From NCBI GenBank assembly GCA_026874595.1, contig CM049308.1, positions 15,748,001 through 15,812,000 on the forward strand: 64,000 bases of DNA, in the 5' to 3' direction. The stretch is from Sipunculus nudus (taxonomy: Eukaryota > Annelida > Sipuncula > Golfingiida > Sipunculidae). The translations under genes were made by a program, and so were the position numbers. Positions 1-12,600 of the stretch are shown piece by piece (position 1 is the stretch's first letter; every line of letters begins with the position of its first letter). The notes beneath the pieces were generated by a model. It made no database searches, was not told where the DNA came from, and saw nothing but the letters and a program-made list of their open reading frames with translations.

Positions 1-294
1 GCACATTCCCTGATTTTCTTTTCCATGAGATATCTCAACAAGAACATCCTTAACCATTCTCATTTCAACAGGGATTTGGATTATTTTTGCTGGCCCCCAC
101 ATGTCATAAACACTGTGATGTAACGAAATTCACAGCCTGTGGGTGGTGGGATCAGCATTTTCTGGCCCAATTTTATAAAAGATTCACAGGATTATCTTAA
201 GCTAATAGATGTCATTTATGGGAATAGGCCCCTTTAATGCTTTGAGTACACAAACCAGTAATTTTTCATTTGTGGCATCTCGTTTCTTTTGTAG

Positions 295-437
295 ACGCCA
301 GAATCAGTTCACAGTAGTTCCTATCTTGGTTGGTTCACTGACATCAGAGAAGGAGCAGAAATATGGCCGCTTGTTAGCCCCTTATTTGGCTGATCCAGAC
401 AACTTGTTTGTAATCTCATCAGACTTTTGTCATTGGG
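295..437 (+). CDS. MEMO1: MEMO1 exon (internal)
   Basis: The acceptor is TTTCTTTTGTAG, ending at 294. The first base completes a codon from the previous exon. The donor is G|GTAAGT at 438, splitting a Gly codon. The exon encodes [11 protein letters not shown] through SSDFCHWG, a highly conserved Memo core segment. Confidence 0.93.
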
Positions 438-3330
438 GTAAGTGAGAATAATGAAAAAAGTATCAATTAACACAGACAGCATATACTGTGGTTGCCTTTA
501 TATTTGCAGGGTTAAAATTTTGAGATTTTCATTTTTTCCATGTTTTGTGAAAGTTCTGTTTTCATGATCTTGCCATACAAAAGGCCTGTAGATAGTTTAA
601 CCACTATTTTATGAATTTATTAAATCAAATGATGTGTTGGCAAAATCTAAACAACTGCACAGGGACCAGTGGGAACACGGACCTAGTGCTTATTGTTCAA
701 TCATAGGACAAGAATTTTAAAGATCTGATATAACTCATAATAGCAATCTTTGTACATACAAGGTCTAATATTATTCATAATATCAGTCTTTAACCTTTCA
801 ACTTGTCTTGTCACAAAGGTTTTATTTTCATGTTTTCCTGATAATTCATGATGACGAGCCAATGAAATCATCTGTATCTAATAAATGGCCAATCCCATTG
901 CCTGTATCTGATTAATAACCAATCACATCACCTATATTTGGCAGTGAACTAAATACCTCTCTGTCTGATGAAGAGCCATGCTTCTATTTGCACCTTGCAG
1001 GTTTAAGATTCCACTACACATATTATGATAAAGCTTGTGGGGAAATCTGGCAGTCCATAGAAAACTTGGATAGAATGGTGAGTAATCAACTTTTTTATTT
1101 GCTGTACTTATTTTTGTAGTAAACATACATGCTGGACAGATCTATATACTCAAAATTATGAGAGAAATAATTATTTCTAAAGTTTAATTTACTATTCAGT
1201 GGGTTAATAGTTTCTGCTGTCATTAATATTAATATACTGTTTGCATATTCATTTGGAAGCTGTTAATATCAACCCACTCTCAACTGATCTCTCTCTTTAT
1301 TTTTGTCCATATCATTCACTTTTTCATAGATCCTGAATGCTTCTGCATCACTATACTCAGTTTTTTCTCCATTAAAAGTTGTGCAGCTGTGGTTCTAGTC
1401 TTATGATGCTTTGATACAAGCAAGAGTATTTCATTATACCTCCGCCAGGTGGCGAGTTAAAAGGTATTCATTGTGGTTGGTCATTTAGTGTGCCTGTTGG
1501 TCAATATATTCGGTAAGTTTAGAGCTGATTTTGATGAAATTTTGCTGATGGTTGGGGTAATATCCAAGGTGGAGTCCATTAGATTTTGGTTTAATCTGGA
1601 TCACCCATCATATGTTTTAACAAATTCTATACTATATAGATATGACATTGGTGTCTTTATCCATTTCAAGGGCCAGAGCTGTTCACTGGTATAAAGGCCT
1701 GCTTTTGTTCTCTAGCTTACCTGTTACCCAACCATAGAGATGGCAAACCATGACCAACATTTTCTTGAGTAGTGCACAGAAAAAATGGCTTATTGGATCC
1801 TGGCCAGGTCTTTCAAAACTACTGTCACCCCCCCCCCCCCAAAAAAAAAACCCCTTTTCCATCATGATAGCTCGATTTTAACATGAGACTTGCCTTTTAT
1901 CAACCACTATTTTGTTTTCTTGAAATATCTTGCAGGCCATGGATATTATAGAGAGGATGGACCCTCAAGCCTTCAGTGAATATCTCAGGAAATATCAAAA
2001 TACTATATGTGGTAGACACCCCATAGGAGTTTTACTTAATGTAAGTATGATCTGTGTTTTATAGAAAATCAACACAAGCACCCCAGAAAAAAAACAAAAG
2101 GTCAGGAGAACACGTTGAAGAAGAACATAACATATAAATCAAAGCAGATTCTTTGTTGCTGATACCATACTGATTCAATACTCTAGTCCCAGTTAAGTTA
2201 AGCTAGAAAATGGTACCTTGTCGAACTGCATTGTATTGATCCAAGTCTGTGTATCCTTAATCTGGTACCATAAAACTAATTATAAATCAAACATGATTCT
2301 TATCAGTATAACAATTTCAGTACACCTCCAACATATGACTATCAGCTGCCATCACATAAATTGAGCTCATCAAAATTTGTTGAGAATATTTTAAAACCTA
2401 TATTTTTTCCTCTTTGTTTATAAGCTGGATGGGATTTCTTCCCTTAAGCTTAAAATCCATGTGCATAAATATTTTTTAAGCTGGAAGGCATTTCTTACCT
2501 TAAGCTCAAAGTCCATGTGCACAAGTGTTTGTATAAAAATCACTCATGTGATTGTAACTGGGTAAATATCATGTTTCACTCAGCATTTGTGCGTATATGC
2601 GTGTAATATTAACCGAGGTATTCCTGGCAAAATGATGCTAGTCAATTATCTTTCTAATTGAAACTGACTAAATCCATATGCTTACAGCTCATTGCAAATA
2701 TCTGCCATTTACATACAACCTCACACACACACACACACACACATGGCTTTTGAAGCAATTCTTCAAGCATATACACATATACACTAACATGGTTGTTAGC
2801 TTTGTAACAGAAAAAAATATCACAAAAACCTAGATTCATAATGCCTGCACTTGTGTGCTTTAATTTTATGAGAAATTTATGGCTTCCAATTCATCAGTTG
2901 CATTTCTATTCGGTTAGCTTAAAAGAATATTGATATACTGGCATCCTGTGTCATGATCAAGTTAAATAGTTTTAAGTCACAATTTTTTTACTTATATTTT
3001 AAACAGTTATCCTTCATTTGTAAAAAAATATTGCTAGGGTTCTGTGGGTACCCTCTGATTTATTTTCTGTAATACCTTGCCATTGTAATTTCTGTTTATT
3101 TTAATCAAATAAACTGTTAAATATGATTCTTCCCTGAAAGTACTGCACTCAGATTTGTGTGAATATACTATATTTCGTATTTGTGTTACTTTCAGTCTAT
3201 TGTGGCACTCAAACAGAGCAATGGACACATGATGAAGCTCAAGTTCATCAAGTACTCACAGTCTAGTCAGTGTCACAGCAGTAAAGACTCGTCAGTAAGC
3301 TATGCAGCTGCTGCTCTCACTATTGTGTGA
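295..3330 (+). CDS. MEMO1: MEMO1 (Memo family protein), 3' four coding exons
   Basis: This is the C-terminal half of Memo, an intracellular metal-binding protein of the extradiol-dioxygenase fold that links receptor tyrosine kinase signalling to microtubules and cell motility. Exons are 295-437, 1001-1077, 1936-2040 and 3196-3330, all with GT/AG borders and compatible phases, giving about 153 codons of a protein usually near 297 residues. Family landmarks seen are [29 protein letters not shown] and the C-terminal [11 protein letters not shown]. The Asp and His of SSDFCHWG and the Cys of TICGRH match metal-site residues known in human MEMO1 and are intact. The N-terminal exons lie left of the window. 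The identification is secure from several separately spliced conserved blocks; the role is taken from the family. Confidence 0.95.
438..1000 (+). other. MEMO1 intron
   Basis: AT-rich intron of 563 bases between two MEMO1 exons. No repeat terminus or other gene recognised. Confidence 0.85.
1001..1077 (+). CDS. MEMO1: MEMO1 exon (internal)
   Basis: The acceptor CACCTTGCAG ends at 1000 and the donor is ATG|GTGAGT. The first two bases complete the Gly codon split by the previous intron, then the exon reads [20 protein letters not shown] and onward to a Met. It matches the Memo segment after the CHWG motif. Confidence 0.92.
1078..1935 (+). other. MEMO1 intron with a 13-C run
   Basis: Intron of 858 bases. 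It holds a homopolymeric C run (1828-1840) followed directly by an A run. The stretch 1435-1690, from CCTCCGCCAGGTGGCG onward, looks like a repeat fragment, but no second copy was found in this window. Confidence 0.8.
1936..2040 (+). CDS. MEMO1: MEMO1 exon (internal, 35 codons)
   Basis: The acceptor is TCTTGCAG and the donor AAT|GTAAGT; both ends are in phase 0. It encodes [16 protein letters not shown] followed by [14 protein letters not shown]. It contains the conserved Cys of the Memo metal site. Confidence 0.93.
2421..2532 (+). repeat. Two-copy 56-bp tandem duplication in MEMO1 intron
   Basis: Two adjacent units begin TAAGCTGGA at 2421 and 2477 and share CTTAAGCT and TCCATGTGCA. They differ at a handful of positions, so this is an older local duplication. 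Confidence 0.75.
2722..2743 (+). repeat. CA dinucleotide microsatellite
   Basis: About eleven uninterrupted CA units inside a MEMO1 intron. Confidence 0.95.
3196..3330 (+). CDS. MEMO1: MEMO1 terminal coding exon with stop
   Basis: The acceptor ACTTTCAG ends at 3195. The exon runs 44 codons to TGA at 3328-3330 and contains KYSQSSQC and [13 protein letters not shown], the typical Memo C-terminus. Confidence 0.94.
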   Translation, partial: SIVALKQSNGHMMKLKFIKYSQSSQCHSSKDSSVSYAAAALTIV

Positions 3331-3635
3331 CCAACATCTCTAATTAGGCATTTTCCTGGTACCAGCTGTTAACTGACTGCCATTCCTCTATTTTTCCTCC
3401 TTTTCTTGCAAATTGACACCACCAGCCAAGCAGGAGTTTTTCTTCATTATTTTCATTAGAGATAATAAGTTAATACCCAATCCCAACAGAAATTTTTTTT
3501 CTGATTTTCATGGATCATAATAGCAGCTTTTGTTCTGAAATTTCAAGGAACTATTATCTTTTATTTTTATGAAGAGTATGTAACATAATGGCATATATTA
3601 AATTTGTGTTTGTAGTCTTGAAAGGATTAACATGA

Positions 3636-3641
3636 AATAAA
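3636..3641 (+). promoter_or_regulatory. Candidate MEMO1 poly(A) signal
   Basis: A canonical AATAAA lies about 305 bases after the MEMO1 stop, giving a 3' UTR of roughly 330 bases. No transcript data, so use of the site is inferred. Confidence 0.5.
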
Positions 3642-5732
3642 GATTTTGCTTAAATATTGTTTTCAGAAACAGTTCTGAGCTTAGTGTCATTGGCAACACT
3701 TCAGACTTTTTCATTTACTTTAAAGGATACCTTGTAATCAAAATACATGTGGAAACAAAGACCAGTCATTGCTTTTGAGAATATATGAACATCCTGCAGA
3801 CCAGTGACCTCATTTTCGTGACAAGAAATTTTAATTTAAGTTATATTATTTGACAGGGAGATGTATCTCTGATCTAGATAAATCAACAAGTTTTTTGTTT
3901 TCTGGGAAATTTAATTACATATTGTATTTATAGTTAATGGCATTGAGGAAACAACTGGAACCAGCATAGGTAGAGTGGACCTCAATATAGCACAAAATGA
4001 CAGCAGCGTTTATAAGCAACTGCAGTTATTGTTATATACTGAACTCCACAGAATCAAGAAAAAATTATTAACAAGTGTATGAAGACCAGTTATGCCGGAA
4101 AAGAACAAACACTTGAGAACGAGGAAATACAAAACCTGATGAGATTTGGAACAAATCTGTATCAGCTGCATCTTTAACAGGTATTGTAGGATCTTCAAAC
4201 TAAATTTATTCTGGAAATCCACCTGAAATCTGGTAGACCAAGCAGTTGTGAAACAGAAATGAAATCGGGATTTGCTGAATGTCATAGTATTGACTTTTTG
4301 TTGGAACCTCGTAATAAGTCGTTCATTGTTCAAGGCAACTTGCTATGATAATGGCTAATACAGAAATGCTTGAGTTTAACTCATACTGACACCTTGTAGT
4401 CGCTGATATCAATGTGATGTACTGTACAGTCGTGAAGTCTTACAATAACCCATTAGAGTATTGTAACAAGTGAATCAAGAATTTAAAATTTCATGTTTGT
4501 CAGGTCGCTGGAAAGACAGTTTTTTTTTCTATATTGCTGATGCATTAGAGTTTTAGAAAAGAATAGATAAGACTTTAGATAAGTATAAATCAGCATAGAT
4601 GAAAGAAAATACGGAAAAAAACGCTCCTAGCAGGAGTGTCTCTTGATTGATTTTCTTCACTAACATTTAGTATTGTGTTCACCTAGCCACAGATCTTAGC
4701 ACTTTAATGTTTAATATCACCACTCAGTAGTTACTATATGTTCAATTGTACATTTCTAAATGACTTTGTAAAGAGACAGTATAATCTTTGATTTCATTAT
4801 ACATTTATGTTTTGTCATTGACCAGATTTAAAGCAAAATAACACAAACTTTTTAATGAAAAAGGTTTTGTTTTGTGTTTAAAATGGAATGGATGAATATA
4901 AAGGTTTCCAGATGGGAAATCTGAGTGGGGGAAAGTTGAGAGAAAGTGTTAGTGACAGTGTGAGATGAAAAAAAGAAACGTGGAAAGAAGGTAAGTTAGA
5001 GGAAAGGAGCCACAAATGAGACAATGACACAGTAAAGAAAAAGACTAACAAAAGACAAATGGATCACGTCTGAATCTTTACAAGATATTGGTTAGTAGTT
5101 GGCACACCTATATCCTGATCATCATGGAAGGTGGCCAATATTGAGCCAAGATTAAATGATACTGACATATTAAATTGCAATATAATCAGTCCGTTTTAGT
5201 CGGAGTACATACTGAAGGTCCAAATTCTCAATGGCAAATGTATGGATGACTTTAATTTTGCCACACGCTTATTGAGAACAGAAAGCTGTATTTTTTATAC
5301 GCCTGGTCGTATAAGGATGGTTTTCCGCAAGTGTGCAGTTCTGATGCGTAATCGTCTCTTAGAGTTTTGAACAAAGTCGTGTCAATTCATCCATTCTAGG
5401 TATCGAAGTGTGCCTGCCATGTGACACAAGCCGTGCAAACCTCACGGCTTGCATTAATTTTCATATACATACACACACACAAATGTTCAATAACTATATG
5501 GTGAAATGGCTTGCCAACAGAAAATCTTTTGTTATGGAGCACATATTAACACAGTCTACGCATGCGTACTCATTGGAACTTACTTTGATGGTACGCATAT
5601 ATGTACTTTGCGTGCGGTTTACGGATACTGACCACGCCCTTATCGAAAATTACTAATATGTCGGTGGTGTTGACCGAGTCCACTATTTAGGTAAGGACTC
5701 GAGAAACCCTGCATGCCGAGTCCAATAGAAAA
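3642..5732. other. Intergenic, nothing recognised
   Basis: About 2.1 kb between the MEMO1 3' end and the first transposable element. Open frames here are short and without family features. No element terminus, RNA gene or splice-consistent exon was recognised. Confidence 0.6.
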
Positions 5733-6759
5733 ACAAGGGACCCATGGGTCACGGCGCACAGCTTAAGTTTGAAATTTTTGCAAATGCAAAGTATTCTATT
5801 TTAATGTTTTTCATTTATATAAGCATATGAGAAGCTAAGAGGAAAGAGGCCCTCCCACTTGGTTATAGTGAAGTTCTAAATATATGATTTGCAAACTAAT
5901 ACTCTGACAAGAGTGTCATGAAGAAAAACAGTAAAAGTTTTGAGATACTGTGATGAATATGAAAAATTTACAGATGGACAGGCCAGTGGACAGAATGGAC
6001 TAATACCTTTATTTCACTTTCAAGGGAATAATGCATTTAAGTTTATATATAAGCCTATTATTTAAGTATATCCACTTTTTCCATTAAAATAGTTTTTATC
6101 TGATAATTTTTTTTATTTACAAGTTTATAAATTTGTATTAAAAACACTGAAAATATAAGTTAAAATATTAGAATTTTAAGTTGCAATCATTAAATATCCA
6201 GAGTGTAGGTCATATTGGGTCATATTATGCATACACATATATTTTTATTATTTTTAAATCACAAATGTTTAAACTGAATTTAAAAGAAAATAATGCCACA
6301 ACATGGCATCTACAAGATTATTCCTTGAATCACTATTAAAAAGTTTTGCACAATTGAGTTTTCAGCACATGCTTAATCTTATTCACCGAAATAAAATAAA
6401 AGATTCAGTAAATTTGGTAAAATAAAAACATCTTTTCAAATAAAGTATACACACTGTTGGTTGAATGAGGGACAAACAATATCATTGTGCTAATTACTAT
6501 CTAAGCTATAATTTATTACTGGAATTAATAGTCAATTTCACACCTGGTGAAGTTTTTACCCTTCTCAAGTAAGGAATTACTTATCTGATGAACATCCACA
6601 CTTTCATAGCAAAACACCACTTTGTGGGGATAATTAAATGTGCACTTTAATCATTGTAACCCTGGTGGTAAATACAAAATCTAAAATGTAGCATTGCATA
6701 GCCAAGAATAAAATGAAATACAGAAAATTAAAACATACATCTAGTTAATGCATCATCTA

Positions 6760-6771
6760 GGGGGGGGGGGG
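6760..6771 (+). repeat. Poly-G run (12) in F1 copy 1
   Basis: Uninterrupted G run followed by TGCAGGGCAGAGGGGAAGCC. The same block with a 14-G run recurs at 63632-63645 in the paralogous sequence. Confidence 0.9.
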
Positions 6772-7215
6772 TGCAGGGCAGAGGGGAAGCCTGCTAGTAG
6801 TGGCCAAGCTGAGCCAAGGCAAGCTGCTTGGAGAGGGTTACATAATGCAAGTGAAGGCTGTACTACCAGGTGGGTTAGATGTAAACACTTGACATGGTGT
6901 ATGAAAACTTGAATAAAAGCTACTCTTTTCAATCAATTCCTTTGAAATTTCAGATTTTAAAAGATAAATCCTTATGTATATATGCTGTGAAAATAAATCA
7001 ACAGTGCTTACAGGGAAAAAACGTGCCATTGCCAAAGTTGGACAAAATTTAAGGTATTGATTTTTTATTTATGCTAATAACTTGAAAAATTTGCAAAATT
7101 CAGATCTAATTTTGGGTAAACAATTGAATCTTGATTAAATAAAGTTATATTCCTGAAAAAAAAGTCCAGCTTCAGCAATTCCCATCTTAGGTGAGTAAAT
7201 ATATTTCTTGATTTT

Positions 7216-9121
7216 TAGCTCAGCTGACTATAAGTCATCTGAGCTATAGTCGTGGTCCATTGTCCGTCGTCCGTCCGTCTGTCCGTATGTCCGTCCGTCC
7301 GTAGATGTGGCACGTTTAGAAACCGTAAGACCTAGGAATCCAAAATTCAGCATAATGTTAGATGTCCCCAAGATCTCCTACCAAGCCGAAAACTGGATCT
7401 TTGCGACTTCGTTCCTTTGAGAAATTAAGGAAAAACCTCAATTTTTTATTAAAAACCTATTTTCACACTTCAGGACTGCCTAATATCATAACCACTCATA
7501 TGTTTTTCCTCATATTTACCATAAATATTCCTCTATATAGTTTCTATGTACATGCCAGAAATTAAGTCTGTTAAGTATAAATTCTTTAAGTTATGGGCCC
7601 AAACATAATGGACTTTGTAAAAAATCAGGAAAAATATTTACTCACTTAACATGAAAAATTTTGAAACTAGAGTCTATTTTCCCAAGTATATTACTATGTT
7701 TAATTAAGATTCAAATTTTTACCCAAAATTAGATCTGAATTTTGTAAAATTTTTAAGTTATTCGCATAAAAATAAAATCAGTACCTTAAATTTTGCCCAA
7801 CTTTGACCATGGCACGTTTTTTTTCTGTTAGTACCATTGATATAATTTTCACAGCATGTAAACATAAATATTTAATTTGTTTAAATCTGAAAGTTGAAAA
7901 TAAAAGCTTGAAAATTAGGCTAGTTATTGATTATTTCTTGAGGCTCTGTTGTAGTCATTTGCTTTGATTACAGATTACAGATGCAGGGTCCCACTCCAGG
8001 TCAATGGAAGTCAGCTATGCCAGGGTTTCTGATTTGTTACAGTCACTGGGGGAGATCCCCTGCTGTGACAGGTGTACAGTTATTCTCATATCACCATCCC
8101 AATCACCCCCCCCCCCCCCCCCCGGAAACCCAACCCACCAAGTGTTATGCAGTAATTGTTACTGTTTTCACTGTATCTCCTTCATTTTAATGCTGTTTCC
8201 ACTCCCATATGCAAAAACTTTCCTTGAAAAGGTAATTCAAGGTGTAATCCAGAAGATGCAATGTTGTGTAATGTGGCATTTTTAAAGAAATCAATTTTCT
8301 TTTAAATGATTTTAACAAATATAATTGAACCCATCAGTATGCTTAAATTTATAAAATATGAAGCACATTATGGATAAATAAAGACATTTAAAAATTGTGA
8401 AATCTAAATCAAGTATTATTTTAAGATATTTATTGTTTTGCAGATTTAAAAGATATATTTTTGTGGTAAAAAATAAATAAACATTTGTATACATGATGTG
8501 GTGTTATCTGACAAGATTGAGATTTATGATGATGCAATTAAGAATTATGAATCAACTTTTATATTCGGATATATATGTTATATTGGAAATGTATAGAAAT
8601 ATAAACTTATAATAAAAAAATTGATGTAATAAAAAAATGAGGATTTAATACAAACATTTGTTCATTATTTTCCTGCCTCAGCAGAATTTGAGATCAGGCT
8701 TTGTTTGCCCTGTTTTATGTTGTTAATTAGTTATATTTCAACTGTATAAATTTCATTAAAAAAAAATACATTTATCTTTAATAATATATATTATACAATA
8801 AATAGATTCAATTGAACAAATGTGTAAACTACTGAAATGTCAACAGTTAATCAAAAAGCAAACTAATGATCATGGTAATATTACAGATCATTTGTTCACA
8901 AACTGCTCACATGCTTCAATTTCAACATTAGGAAACACATGGTTAGGTCACAAAATATTATTTGCAACAATTTCTTGCTCATCAATACAAACCAATCATG
9001 TAAACCAACCATGGCCTTTATTACCTCTTCCTCTTACACAGCATCTCCATTTAATATTATTTTAGATTTTTACCTTCAAGGTCAACTTCAGCTGAGCATA
9101 GTGACCCATAGGTCCCTTGTT
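7216..9121 (-). mobile_element. F1 element copy 2 (about 1.9 kb), inserted in copy 1
   Basis: In + orientation it starts TAGCTCAGCTGAC at 7216 and ends GACCCATAGGTCCCTTGT near 9121, so it lies reversed. A terminal hairpin pairs 7217-7229 with 7233-7245. CCGT-rich microsatellite DNA (7261-7307) follows. The host sequence on both sides (CTTGATTTTT, then AAAGTGCATTATG) is continuous in the paralogue at 27459-27483, which supports these ends. It is the inverted counterpart of the 1902-bp copy at 58265-60166. An 18-C run lies at 8106-8123. Small ORFs inside are shared with that copy but show no domain. Confidence 0.82.
7217..7245 (+). repeat. Terminal hairpin of F1 copy 2
   Basis: AGCTCAGCTGACT, spacer ATA, then AGTCATCTGAGCT: a 13-bp stem with one mismatched pair. 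The same hairpin ends nearly every F1 right end in the window. Confidence 0.9.
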
Positions 9122-9489
9122 TAAAAAGTGCATTATGTTTGGGCCCATAACTTTAAAGAATTATGCAATACTGACATCATTTCTGGCATGTGCATAGCGA
9201 ATTTATAGAAAAATATGTATATTATATATGATCAAAGTCAGATCAGTGGTTTTGATATTAGGCAGTCTTAAAGTGTAACAATAGGTTTTTAATGGAAAAT
9301 GAGATTTTTTAATTAATACCGATTAGTGACCAAATTCTTGGAATGATAGGGGATTTTGGAGGCATCTAACTGTATGCCAAATTTAAGGAACTTCGAGCTG
9401 AAGCTCGGGAGCTGAGCTCTAGCAAACTGCATAACACTAGCTTGATGTAAACAATATGTGACATGGTGCTTGAAAACTTGAATAAAATC

Positions 9490-9499
9490 TACAGTTTTT
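9490..9499 (+). repeat. LINE target-site duplication, left copy
   Basis: TACAGTTTTT, running into the LINE poly-T tract. It matches 14933-14942 and the unoccupied site in paralogous repeats. The exact inner edge is hidden by the T run. Confidence 0.8.
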
Positions 9500-9693
9500 T
9501 TTTTTTTTTTTTATATATATATAATATTTATTTCAACAAAAGCATACATAAAACAACATAGATGACAATCGGTGCCATTAACATACAAACACTCCAACAG
9601 ATACTTTGTTCTCAATGTGCACATATATACCCCTGTAATTTTTAATTTTTTAGATATTTACTAAAAATTAAAGAATAAAAAGAAGAAAAAAAA

Positions 9694-12600
9694 TTATTTG
9701 TTTCTCAAAAAGAGTAACCTTTGCCATTTATCATTGTGCAAGTAGGTCTTTTTGTTCTTTAGTGCAATATAATATTCCATGTCCATAATATATTTAACAT
9801 ATTCAATATCACCTTTACATGATGGTTTATTTTTCTTACTTCGACAAGTATATATATAATATTTAACATATAAAACAATACTTCCAGTTATATCTGAATA
9901 ATCACCGAATATTATTCTAACACAGTCAAAGTGTACAGGCTGTTCAATAACTTTGTGTAATTTTAACCAATTGTGCAATTCTTACCACAGTTACTTTACA
10001 AAATTACAGGACCAGAAGAAATGTGTATAGGATTCCACTTCTTCTTTACAAAAAGTACATTTTTCACAATCAGTGAGTTTGAATTTATAAAGATGACTGT
10101 TTAAATATATAATTCATGAGAGAAGTTTATACTGGAACATTCTTAATTGAACTGAATTAGTGACTTTTTTAATTTTAGCATATGATTGGAGAGTCTGATC
10201 TTGAAAAGGTACTTTACGATCTACACACCATTTGTGCAGGGGGTTAGTCAGTTCTTCATATTTATATTCAATCATTTGATCATATACTTGTTTTGTTGCA
10301 CTTCTCAAATTTAATAAAGCATCAACCTTGTATTGAAAGACTTGTGTTGTTTTTCCATTTTTCATCATCTTTTTCCAGCTATGTGGAATTGTATCTAATA
10401 AACCTCTATAAGATAGGTAGTTGATTTCCACATTTGTTTTCTGTTGGAGTTCTTTTAAAGTATTAAATCTGTAGGCCTCCCCTTCTTCAACAGTTATATC
10501 TTTTATATATTTTATATCTGAAGAATATAATTTTTATTGAAAAGAACTTTGTTATCTATTTTAATATGGGAGTTATACCATAATGTCTGTCCAAGTACTT
10601 CTTCAATATTTTTTGCTTCATTAAAATTATATTTGCACCAAATCTGAATAACTTCTTTCCAAAAGGGATCCTTCAAACATAAGATCTCATGCAAGTCTTC
10701 TACTCTTAAATTACATTTGAACATAAATTCTCCCGCAGGTAACCTATCAAGTATATGATTTTTCCAAGAGTTATTATTACTCTTCTTCAATAATCTATTT
10801 ATCCAGCTTAATTTTAAAGCATCAATTTTGGAGGGAAGATGTATCATCTTAAGGCCTCCTTTTTCGTATGGTGCAATTAGAGAGGTACGTTTTATTTTAT
10901 CTGGTTTATTAGACCATATAAATTTATACAAATTTTTTTCTAAGTCCTTTATATAGTGTGGTGTGGGGGATGGTAAGACTGATAATAGGTATGTAATCTG
11001 GGAGAGTGCATGACATTTAAGAATAGTTATTTTGCCAACCAGTGTCATATATCGGGATGACCAGGTACGTATGACTTTTTTTAACATTTCCAATTTCGGA
11101 ATGTAATTGTCAGGTATTAATTTATATAGTGAAGGTCTAAATAAGATGCCTAAGATATTTATTGGACCTTCAGACCATTGAAGGCCTTGTTTAGTTATAT
11201 ATGTTTTTACCAATACTGTATTGGTTTGTGTTTTAATTAAAGGCATGACTGCAGTTTTATTAAGGTTCATTTTAAGACCAGATACACTCTCAAACTGTTT
11301 CATGATTTTTACACATTCTAAGATACTCTCCTTATCTGAAAACAAAAGTACAGTATCATCTGCATACTGCAATATTTTATAATGGTATTTATCCATCGTA
11401 ATCCCTTTTAATATATTTTCTTCTCTTATTCTCCTTGCCAATATTTCTGCACAGATAACAAAAAGATAAGGGGACAGGGGACAACCCTGTCTCACACCCC
11501 TTGAGACCTTGAAAAACTGTGAACACCATCCGTTATTAATAATACATGTTTTCCCTCCTTGATACATGATTTGTATCCAGTTTATAATATTTTCTCCGAA
11601 ACCATAATACTCTAAACATTTCCATATAAAGGGCCATTCTAAGCAGTCAAACGCTTTTTCATAATCTACTGTAGTTAAATATCCTTCTATGTTATGTTCA
11701 GCTGCACTGTTAATTACTGATATGATTTTATTTATATTCTCTCCTATATATCTGCCTTTTAAAAAACCTGTTTGATCATCATGTATTAACTTGGGCAAAA
11801 TGGTTTTTATTCGTTGTGCTAAACATTTTGAAATCAATTTGTAATCTGTGTTCAATAAAGTTATGGGTCTCCAATTTTTTATTTCAAGGGGTGATTTATT
11901 TTTTTTTGGTAATAAACTGATAACACCTTGTCCTTGCGATGTACTTAGATTCCCTGAATTTAGACTATATGTTATACAGGATGTGAGGGGTTGTTTTATT
12001 TCATGCCAAAAATGTATATAAAATTCCGCTGGAATACCATCTAAGCCTGGTGTCTTGTTATTAGAAAATGATTTTAAGTTTTCAAAAATTTCATTTTCAT
12101 TTATATTTGTATCACAAAAAGTTCTCTCCTGATCTGTAAGTTTTTCAATTCTTTTTAGTTCTGGAAAAAAAGAGCTTTTAGGAAGTTCCTGATGTACTAA
12201 TTTTGAGGTATACAATTTTTCATAATAATTCTTTTCTGCAGCTAAAATCTGCTCTGCATCACTGATAATTTTTCCATCATTTAAAATTAATTTGTTTATC
12301 ACTTTTCTATTATAGTTTCGTTTTTCAAGGTTGAGAAAATATTTAGATGGTTTTTCTCCTTCTTCATACCATCTACATCTACTTCTGAAAATGGCTCCTT
12401 TTGTTTCTGATTCTATAAGATCTTCTAGTTTTGTTTTGATTTCAGCTAAATTAGTTTGGTTATTTGCATTTTGTAGAGATTCAAGTTTTTTTTCTAATGT
12501 TGCAATTTTACATTTTTTATTTCTTTTAAGTTTTTTACTAAATCTAATAGTTTCTCGCCTAATGTACATTTTAATTACATCCCACATTAAAGTAGGGTTA

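Larger units (their letters stand above)
2041..3195 (+). other. MEMO1 intron
   Basis: Intron of 1155 bases containing a short tandem duplication (2421-2532) and a CA microsatellite (2722-2743), listed separately. Nothing else recognised. Confidence 0.85.

Noticed and set aside
4611-4640. Short hairpin CTCCTAGCAGGAG considered as an RNA element
   Set aside because: Isolated, very short stem with no flanking conservation or known motif.
7362-7565. A small ORF (MSPRSPTKPKTGSL...) recurring at 28193-28396, 31365-31616 and 59821-60024
   Set aside because: It recurs only because the F1 body is repeated. The frame overlaps non-coding conserved blocks, has no domain, and is broken or altered in other copies, so it is not evidence of a gene.
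8820-9065. An 81-residue ORF shared by F1 copies 2 and 10
   Set aside because: The two elements are nearly identical throughout, so conservation of the ORF says nothing about selection. No family features.
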